16,297 nt of DNA from SAR202 cluster bacterium (GTDB taxonomy: Bacteria; Chloroflexota; Dehalococcoidia; Lucifugimonadales; UBA826), in NCBI GenBank assembly GCA_009392675.1, contig VFFY01000055.1, forward strand, positions 1 to 16,297. Reading direction: 5' to 3'. Each line of letters opens with the position of its first letter. The first letter of the stretch is position 1. The position numbers and the translations under genes are program-made. Below, piece after piece: positions 1-4,816 of this stretch. The notes under the pieces are model-generated. The model was given only the letters and a program-made list of their open reading frames with translations, made no database searches and was not told the DNA's origin.

Positions 1-556
1 GGGGTACTTTTCACCTTTCCTTCACAGTACTGGTTCACTATCGGTGTCCAAGAGTATTTAGCCTTGGAGAGTGGTCTCCCCAGATTCCCACAAGATTTCT
101 CGTGTCTCGCGGTACTTAACAAAATCTCAAGAGTTTCGTCACTTTCGCCTACAGGACTATCACCTTCTATGGTCGTCCTTTCCAGGTGCGTTTGGCTAGT
201 TCAGAATTTTCTTACTCTTCGCCCTCATTCGAGGTTCAGGCGGAGAAATGTTGCAACACCACACGGACATAGGACCTCATTCCACTAAGCCCGTCTGGTT
301 TAGGCTATTCCCCTTTCGTTCGCCACTACTAGGGGAATCTCGGTTGATTTATACTCCTCGCGTTAATTAGATGTTTCAGTTCACGCGGTTCCCTTTCCTT
401 ACGGAATGTCCTGGTACGACCCAGGACGGGTTTCCCCATTCGGGTATCCCCGGTTAAGCTCGTTAGACAGCTAGCCGAGGCTTTTCGCAGTCTTACCACG
501 CCCTTCTTCGGCTCTTGGACCCAAGGCATCCACCGTAATCCCTTAATAACTTGACC
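1..556 (-). rRNA. rrl: 23S ribosomal RNA, 5' part (gene runs off the left edge)
   Basis: Read on the minus strand, the sequence begins GGTCAAGTTATTAAGGGATT followed by ACGGTGGATGCCTTGG, which aligns with the 5' end of bacterial 23S rRNA. Universal domain I blocks follow in order: CCGAATGGGGAAACCC, GAACTGAAACATCTAA, ATCAACCGAGATTCCCC, CTCCAAGGCTAAATACTC and CGATAGTGAACCAGTACTGTG. The window ends near the position equivalent to about 460-470 of the E. coli molecule, so most of the gene lies to the left. The stretch is some 80 bases longer than in E. coli, mostly between about positions 180 and 300. The 5' end at 556 is set by homology and could be off by a few bases. No 16S gene or tRNA lies upstream. 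Short reading frames here are not real genes. Confidence 0.97.
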
Positions 557-597
557 CACATTAAGGCAATTCTATTGTTATTGTTTGCCTGTTCCTG

Positions 598-646
598 GCT
601 TTTGGTGCATAAATAAACCAAAAGCCGTGACCTCATAAATGAGGTC
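598..646 (-). other. Two stable hairpins in the 23S rRNA leader
   Basis: Two perfect inverted repeats sit between the 23S promoter and the mature 5' end. The first to be transcribed has arms 639-646 and 629-636 (GACCTCAT/ATGAGGTC, effectively 7 bp with a 4-nt loop). The second has a 10-bp stem with arms 617-626 and 598-607 (GGCTTTTGGT/ACCAAAAGCC) and a 9-nt loop. Neither is followed by a T run in the minus direction, so they are not terminators. They probably help fold or process the precursor; that role is inferred. A weaker pairing of AGGCAA with TTGCCT lies closer to the 23S start. Confidence 0.6.
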
Positions 647-653
647 GGGACTC

Positions 654-682
654 GTTATAATTCGACAGAATTCAGTTGTTAA
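654..682 (-). promoter_or_regulatory. Promoter of the 23S rRNA gene
   Basis: On the minus strand TTAACA (682 to 677) and TATAAC (659 to 654) are separated by exactly 17 bases. Each hexamer differs from the sigma-70 consensus at one position. Transcription would start near 647, giving a leader of about 90 nt before the 23S 5' end. The site lies immediately downstream of the terminator at 688-716, as expected for a self-contained transcription unit. It was found by eye. Confidence 0.65.
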
Positions 683-687
683 GGTGC

Positions 688-716
688 AAAAAAAAAGCCG
701 GGGGGAATCCCCCGAC
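688..716 (-). terminator. Strong intrinsic terminator just upstream of the 23S promoter
   Basis: In the minus direction an 8-bp stem (GTCGGGGG with CCCCCGGC, one G-T pair; arms 709-716 and 697-704, 4-nt loop) is followed directly by nine T residues (696 to 688). Nothing comparable follows it on the plus strand, so it works in one direction. The stretch just before it, CCTGACTTCGGTCGGG, can form an alternative UUCG-capped hairpin that shares the GGTCGGG bases, so a mutually exclusive fold is possible. No minus-strand protein gene lies upstream for it to terminate. Confidence 0.8.
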
Positions 717-780
717 CGAAGTCAGGATCCTATAGGTCTTTATGTTTAAATCTCTGTAGTCATCCTATTTCAAACTCTAG
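688..780 (-). ncRNA. Candidate small RNA of about 93 nt upstream of the 23S unit
   Basis: This call rests on layout only: a candidate promoter at 787-815 and the strong terminator at 688-716 bracket a non-coding stretch on the minus strand. The transcript would start near 780, carry a poorly structured A/U-rich 5' half, then a possible UUCG-capped hairpin overlapping the GC-rich terminator stem. I do not recognise it as 6S RNA, tmRNA, the RNase P RNA, SRP RNA or a tRNA. It could equally be an untranslated leader or chance. If transcription from the upstream promoter were antiterminated, it would feed into the 23S gene. Confidence 0.3.
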
Positions 781-786
781 TTATAA

Positions 787-815
787 AGTCTATACCTGAC
801 TAAGTTCCTAGTCAA
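787..815 (-). promoter_or_regulatory. Candidate upstream minus-strand promoter
   Basis: TTGACT (815 to 810) and TAGACT (792 to 787) are 17 bases apart on the minus strand. The -35 box matches the consensus at 5 of 6 positions and the -10 box at 4 of 6. A second possible -10, TATAAC (785 to 780), is identical to the -10 of the 23S promoter but has no good -35 at the right distance. The start site would be near 780 in the first case. It would drive the short transcript ending at 688. Confidence 0.4.
797..814. repeat. Inverted repeat over the candidate -35 box
   Basis: TGACTA (797-802) and TAGTCA (809-814) are perfect inverted copies separated by 6 bases. The dyad overlaps the -35 box of the candidate minus-strand promoter, where an operator could sit. 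It is short, and chance is a real alternative. Confidence 0.35.
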
Positions 816-888
816 CATGGAATATTGCCTAATTTTCAACTCAAATCTAATCGGAATTTTTTTACCTATCAACATTCGTGCCCTGCAG

Positions 889-894
889 TATAAT
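889..894 (+). promoter_or_regulatory. Consensus -10 box of the gene at 905
   Basis: A perfect TATAAT lies 10 bases before the ATG at 905. No good -35 box is visible at 16-18 bases upstream. Transcription would start at about 901-905, so the message would have almost no leader. This fits the absence of a Shine-Dalgarno sequence there and argues against the in-frame GTG at 878, which lies upstream of the expected transcript start. Confidence 0.5.
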
Positions 895-904
895 CTCCTT
901 CGTA

Positions 905-1420
905 ATGAAAATAGAAAAACAAAATATAACAATAAATCTCCTTGATGCTGAAGAGAGAATTCATGAAGGAGACACATTCCTATTGACCAACCACCGATTG
1001 ATGGTGTCAAGCAAGCCAGGTCGAGCCTCCAATGTATGGGAGGAAGCCCAGTTGGAAGAATGTTTAGACCCAAAACTGAAAAATGCAGGGAAATCAAGTA
1101 GGAAATGGTTGGGGTACAGGCTGCTAGTTGTAGGTTTTGCCATGATAGGGCTTCAAATGATTCCCTATCTCTTTTTTGGGACCAATGTATTGGGAAAATT
1201 ACCCGGTTTAATAGAGTCACTTTATTTTCTAGCTTCTATGCTTACAGCAACCACAGGAAGCTATTTAACTTTAGGGAGTTATTTGAATAGGCCGCCGCAT
1301 ACATCAATCTTATTTGGGGTTCCAGGGTCCAAAGATCTTTTGGCTATTTTCCCCGGCTGGGATAGCGAAGAAGCCAGTGAACTTGTATCTAAATACCGAA
1401 GAGCTAAAAGAAATGTGTAG
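905..1420 (+). CDS. Small membrane protein of unknown function, two predicted helices
   Basis: The 171-residue product is not recognised as a named family. Residues 1-45 look like a soluble beta-rich segment containing EGDTFLLTNHRLMV, which resembles the core of bacterial PH-like domains; this is only a resemblance. Two hydrophobic segments at about 69-91 and 99-125 should span the membrane. They are followed by a short tail with an amphipathic, lysine/arginine-rich end (about 150-171). The ATG at 905 is preferred over GTG 878 because the -10 box at 889-894 would start transcription after the GTG. No Shine-Dalgarno sequence precedes it, which suggests leaderless translation. It is probably co-transcribed with the flavin monooxygenase gene 55 bases downstream, since no terminator or clear promoter lies between them. 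It is divergent from the 23S gene. Confidence 0.75.
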   Translation: MKIEKQNITINLLDAEERIHEGDTFLLTNHRLMVSSKPGRASNVWEEAQLEECLDPKLKNAGKSSRKWLGYRLLVVGFAMIGLQMIPYLFFGTNVLGKLPGLIESLYFLASMLTATTGSYLTLGSYLNRPPHTSILFGVPGSKDLLAIFPGWDSEEASELVSKYRRAKRNV

Positions 1421-1475
1421 GCTGATCTTTCAATTACAAGAAGTTTTGAGCTACAAAATTTAGGAGGCTTCAAAA

Positions 1476-2657
1476 ATGATAGAAAGCATTGGAACATTGT
1501 ATGCAGGCCATATCGATCTCGAATCAGTGGGATTTGATTCGATTCCTGCCAATGAACGCATTTATAGCGAAGAGGAACTCAATACTGTTTATTCCAAAGC
1601 TGAATCAATAGCCAAAGTGATGGACTCCAATGGGTATGATATTTTGTGGATGGCAGAACACCACTTTCAAAAAGAAGGCTACGAATGCATTCCTAATGTA
1701 TTAATGCTGGCTGTCCATCTAGCTCATTTAACTAAAAACATAAGGATTGGATGTGGTTTCAATGTGTCGCCGATGTGGCATCCGCTAAGGATGGCAGAAG
1801 ACTATGCAACGGCCGAAATATTAACCAATCAACGGGTCGTTTTTGGGGTGGGCAGAGGTTATCACACAAGAGAAGTTGAATCTTTCGGGAATCCAATGCT
1901 GGACGGCGATGCAAACCGAGAATTATTTGAGGAACAGGTAGATGTAATGTTTAAGGCATTTCATTCAGATTCCTTTTCCCATGTTGGGAAAAATTATGTG
2001 ATCCCTCCCGAGGTTCCGTACCGGGGATACGATCTAAAGGAAATAACCCTAGTACCTAGGCCGTTGCAACGCCCTGTAGAGTGCTGGCAACCCATAGTCA
2101 GTGCTAGTGGACGGGGGTTGTCTTTTATGGCCAAACACGGCATCAAGGGAATCATTGGGGGAGGTGCTGCACCTGGAGGGGCTAGCGAAAATGTCATTAA
2201 AGAATGGCAGAGGGTGCAGTCACAATACGGGATAGAGACAGATCTTGGCGGAAATTTATGTATAGGCTTTTCATTCCACATAGCTGAGAGCGAAAAACAA
2301 GCAATTCATGAAGCCAGGCCATTTTTTGAAGAAAACATGAAGATGTTCGCTCCTTTAGGAATGGTAAAAGGACTGACCGATGATCAAATAGACCAATTGT
2401 CTAAAGGGTCGCGCTTTGCTAAAAATGCAGATTTGCCTACCCTTGAACAAGCAGTAGAATCAGGGAGCTGGTTGGTGGGTACCCCAGAATCGATTACAGA
2501 GAAATTATTAGAAATACAAGACAGATACCCAGGTCTCAAGGCTATAAATGTTGGACAAGTAATAGGAACGCCGGAAAAAATAATACTTGAACAACTGGAT
2601 CGATTCGGAAAGGAAATCATGCCGAAGATAAAAAAGACAGAATTTTCAAAGGCTTGA
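1476..2657 (+). CDS. LLM-class flavin-dependent monooxygenase (bacterial luciferase-like)
   Basis: The 393-residue protein belongs to the luciferase-like monooxygenase superfamily, single-component-sized TIM-barrel enzymes that use reduced FMN (or F420) and oxygen to oxidise organic substrates. Typical features are WMAEHHF near residue 60, where the family has its conserved strand-2 EHH, the MWHPLRMAEDYATAEILTNQ segment, and FGVGRGY near 125. The C-terminal part has the usual SWLVGTPESITEKL followed by the final helices. Length is normal for the family. The start is well supported: AGGAGG (1462-1467) lies 8 bases before the ATG. The substrate cannot be read from the sequence. Flavin monooxygenases of this class are greatly expanded in SAR202 Chloroflexota, where a role in oxidising recalcitrant organic matter has been proposed. 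The next gene is a PIG-L deacetylase, 36 bases downstream. Confidence 0.92.
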   Translation: MIESIGTLYAGHIDLESVGFDSIPANERIYSEEELNTVYSKAESIAKVMDSNGYDILWMAEHHFQKEGYECIPNVLMLAVHLAHLTKNIRIGCGFNVSPMWHPLRMAEDYATAEILTNQRVVFGVGRGYHTREVESFGNPMLDGDANRELFEEQVDVMFKAFHSDSFSHVGKNYVIPPEVPYRGYDLKEITLVPRPLQRPVECWQPIVSASGRGLSFMAKHGIKGIIGGGAAPGGASENVIKEWQRVQSQYGIETDLGGNLCIGFSFHIAESEKQAIHEARPFFEENMKMFAPLGMVKGLTDDQIDQLSKGSRFAKNADLPTLEQAVESGSWLVGTPESITEKLLEIQDRYPGLKAINVGQVIGTPEKIILEQLDRFGKEIMPKIKKTEFSKA

Positions 2658-2693
2658 TATTCGTTAGCACCAAAAGGATTTAAAACCAAATTC

Positions 2694-3392
2694 ATGAAAA
2701 ATATGAAAGAAAAAAGAGTTTTAGTTATTACTCCCCATCCAGATGATGCTGAGAGCGGGGCAGGTGGAACAATAGCGAAATGGTCCCACCTTGGAGCAAA
2801 CATTGTTTTGGTAGTTTGTACTAACGGAAATAAAGGCACCAACGATCGGTCTATATCCTCCGAAGAATTAGCCCAAACCCGAAGAAAAGAACAGCTAGAA
2901 TCTGCCAAACTGCTAGGTCTCACAAATGTCGTTTTTCTAGACCACCCTGACCAAGGTGTACAGGATGGGGATCCGTTCAGGAAGGAGCTTGTCCGAGAAA
3001 TACGAACTCATCGCCCAGACATAGTTGTAACCATAGATCCTGAAAGAAAATGGGTAAGGCATCAGGATCATTTTGTGACTGGTCGAGTAGCCCTTGATGC
3101 TGTTTTTCCCTATGCTCGTGACTATTTAGCATACCCGGACTTGATAACAGAAGGGTTGGAACCTCACAAAACCTTGGAGGTGTATCTTTGGGGTACAGAT
3201 GATCCTGACACTTTTATAGATATTGATGATCATTTTGAAGACAAAATAAACGCGCTCTATTGCCATGCGAGCCAAATGTCTACCTCGATAGATGAGGGAC
3301 GAGTGAGACTAAGAAATAGATTTTCAGTGCATGGGCCAAAGGTCAATGCAGAAGTTGCTGAGGCTTTTAAACGTCTGGAATTAAGGTCTTAG
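2694..3392 (+). CDS. PIG-L/LmbE family zinc-dependent deacetylase
   Basis: The 232-residue protein is a member of the PIG-L (LmbE) family, metalloenzymes that remove acyl groups from N-acetylated sugars and related compounds, as in mycothiol, bacillithiol and GPI precursor synthesis. The zinc motif PHPDD is at residues 14-18, with His15 and Asp18 as expected ligands and Asp17 as the likely general base. The second part of the site, RHQDH, is at 122-126. The domain fills the whole protein and there is no signal peptide, so it should be cytoplasmic. The ATG at 2694 has only a distant AGGA (2675-2678); ATG 2703 is an alternative that removes three residues. The acceptor substrate is unknown. The position behind the flavin monooxygenase suggests a shared catabolic or detoxifying job, which is inference. 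Confidence 0.9.
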   Translation: MKNMKEKRVLVITPHPDDAESGAGGTIAKWSHLGANIVLVVCTNGNKGTNDRSISSEELAQTRRKEQLESAKLLGLTNVVFLDHPDQGVQDGDPFRKELVREIRTHRPDIVVTIDPERKWVRHQDHFVTGRVALDAVFPYARDYLAYPDLITEGLEPHKTLEVYLWGTDDPDTFIDIDDHFEDKINALYCHASQMSTSIDEGRVRLRNRFSVHGPKVNAEVAEAFKRLELRS

Positions 3393-3399
3393 TAACTCT

Positions 3400-4062
3400 T
3401 TAGGTTGAATGTTTTTTCCACCAGTTTATATATCTTGAAGGTGGGAGTAAGCCTTTTGAATACTTGTCGGTTAATTCATCATATTGGTTTGTTACGGACT
3501 TTTTCAATTCCTCTAAAGACCCATTATTCATCGTTACAATATCTGAAGCCGGGGCCCGGTCTTTCCATTTCTTTTGACTTGAAAGCCTTTGTGTAGCTTC
3601 CTTCTCACTAAAATTGTTTCTAGCTTTAAGTCTTTTTATCACCATTTCGTCATCCACAGCGAATAACCAGGTTATGTCGCTATATATCCCATATCCGGCC
3701 TCTATGAAATTGACAGCCTCCATGAGGCCTACCTCAAGGAGGCCGAGGGTGTTTCTCCACTCCTTCATCACTCCACTCACTTCAGCTTTAATATCACCGA
3801 TTGCCGTGGTGAGTTCAGACATTTTTTCAGGGTTTCCGAACACTTTGGATCCAAGTTGCTTTCTGTCGATAAATCCATCGGCCCCTATCACCTCATTTCC
3901 AAAGGATTTCACGATGCGATGAAAAGCCGGTTTACCGGGATCGTACATTCTGTGAACTAATTTATCGGCGTCGCAATGTGTTCCCCCGAGACTTTCTAAA
4001 ACCTGGCAGGCTGTGCTTTTGCCTGAGGCTATTGCCCCCGTAATTCCTATAACTAACGGCAT
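3400..4062 (-). CDS. CoaE-like kinase (divergent dephospho-CoA kinase)
   Basis: Dephospho-CoA kinase phosphorylates the ribose 3'-hydroxyl of dephospho-CoA in the last step of CoA synthesis. The 220-residue product has the family fold: Walker A GAIASGKS at 9-16, DADK at 31-34, the block FGNEVIGADGFIDRKQLG at about 54-71, and the late segment RLKARNNFSEKEATQRLSSQ. Two usual motifs are missing. The Leu-x-HP stretch after the FIDR block reads AIGDI (87-91), and the PLLFE-type strand reads VGLMEA (111-116). It may be a fast-evolving CoaE or a paralogue acting on another nucleotide or CoA derivative. The ATG follows the TAA of the upstream epimerase gene with no base between, and GAGGA lies 6 bases before it, so translation is probably coupled. 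Its stop lies 7 bases from the stop of the converging deacetylase gene, with no terminator visible. Confidence 0.75.
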   Translation of the reverse strand: MPLVIGITGAIASGKSTACQVLESLGGTHCDADKLVHRMYDPGKPAFHRIVKSFGNEVIGADGFIDRKQLGSKVFGNPEKMSELTTAIGDIKAEVSGVMKEWRNTLGLLEVGLMEAVNFIEAGYGIYSDITWLFAVDDEMVIKRLKARNNFSEKEATQRLSSQKKWKDRAPASDIVTMNNGSLEELKKSVTNQYDELTDKYSKGLLPPSRYINWWKKHST

Positions 4063-4815
4063 TTACAAATCCTCTGCTGAGTTCAAAGGTTCGTAGCCTA
4101 ATACTTTTCTTGGGTGCTCTAGATCTCGATATGACCATCTATTGTTTGATGTGGCTAAAAAAACATCGTATTTCACTTCGCTGGGTGCATCAATAGATAA
4201 TTGCAGTATTTGACATACATCTTCATGGCTTAGATATATGGATTTTTGACGGGCATCGGAAGGGATATTGTCCTTTGTAACTGAGCCTATCCGAATGCAC
4301 AGCATAGACATATCGTAAGTATCGGAAAAGTGCCGTGCCAAAGCCTCTCCCCAGACTTTCGTTGCCCCGTAAATCCCCCCCGGCCATATGTCTCGATGGG
4401 TGATAAGTGGAATAGGTCCTTTAACATTTTGATAGTTGCCTTGGGCGATCTCCCCATATGGGTAAATGTTCTCCACTCCCCTTACCGTGCTACCGCTGCT
4501 GGCGTATACAACCCTTTTTACTCCAGCTGCCCTAGCAGCCTCAAAAACGTTATATGTGCCTATGATGTTGGCTGGAAGTTGTTCTTGAAAACTGTCTGAG
4601 CCGAGATATGCGGCTAAATGGACTACCACATCAATGTTTTCGAACGCGGGCCTTATTTGCTCTAATTCTGAGATGTCGGCTGAATGCGTGGATACTCCTT
4701 CAACAAAACTCCGATTTAGGGCCGACAGTTGATATTCGCCATTAGAAATTAAATGATCTTTCAAAAGGCCTCCAATCAATCCGCTCATCCCAGTGATTAA
4801 AATTCTTTTTACCAA
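4063..4815 (-). CDS. NAD-dependent epimerase/dehydratase-type SDR
   Basis: This 250-residue protein is an extended short-chain dehydrogenase/reductase. The Rossmann nucleotide motif GMSGLIG is at 9-15, the acidic strand-3 segment SADI near 45, HLAAY at 66-70, the Ser-rich strand SSGST at 106-110, and the catalytic Tyr149/Lys153 in YGATK. The C-terminal region (SHEDVCQILQLSID, then a W-x-YRDLEHPRKVLGYEP segment) resembles NAD-dependent uronate dehydrogenases and sugar epimerases. It is shorter than most extended SDRs. The likely start is TTG at 4815, with GGAG 6 bases upstream inside the end of the molybdoenzyme gene; one base separates that gene's TAA from the TTG. It is the middle gene of a minus-strand operon. 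The substrate is unknown; oxidation of a sugar or hydroxy-acid made by the molybdenum hydroxylase is one possibility. Confidence 0.85.
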   Translation of the reverse strand: MVKRILITGMSGLIGGLLKDHLISNGEYQLSALNRSFVEGVSTHSADISELEQIRPAFENIDVVVHLAAYLGSDSFQEQLPANIIGTYNVFEAARAAGVKRVVYASSGSTVRGVENIYPYGEIAQGNYQNVKGPIPLITHRDIWPGGIYGATKVWGEALARHFSDTYDMSMLCIRIGSVTKDNIPSDARQKSIYLSHEDVCQILQLSIDAPSEVKYDVFLATSNNRWSYRDLEHPRKVLGYEPLNSAEDL

Positions 4816-4816
4816 G

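Larger units (their letters stand above)
557..904. other. Non-coding control region between the 23S gene and a divergent protein gene
   Basis: These 348 bases hold no credible protein gene, tRNA or 16S end. From left to right they contain the 23S leader with two hairpins (598-646), the 23S promoter (654-682), a minus-strand intrinsic terminator (688-716), a possible short transcript ending at it (688-780), a second candidate minus-strand promoter over an inverted repeat (787-815), and the plus-strand -10 box of the gene starting at 905. Nothing recognisable was seen between about 816 and 888, which is AT-rich. Confidence 0.8.

Noticed and set aside
64..559. Short open frames on both strands over the left edge (64-288 plus, 329-559 minus)
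   Set aside because: They lie within the 23S rRNA gene and have no ribosome binding sites.
557..780. A 16S gene end, tRNA or 5S gene upstream of 23S
   Set aside because: No anti-Shine-Dalgarno end of 16S, no cloverleaf and no 5S-like sequence was found; the region is promoter, terminator and leader.
878..904. GTG 878 as the start of the small membrane protein
   Set aside because: The perfect -10 box at 889-894 would place the transcript start downstream of it.
777..1220. 147-codon minus-strand open frame
   Set aside because: It overlaps the plus-strand gene at 905 and the non-coding region, resembles no family, and would end inside the candidate promoter region.
2384..2923. 179-codon minus-strand open frame
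   Set aside because: It is antisense to the clear monooxygenase and deacetylase genes.
3410..3450. CCACC...GGTGG inverted repeat near the end of the CoaE-like gene as a terminator
   Set aside because: The stem is short with a long loop, and no T run follows it in either direction.
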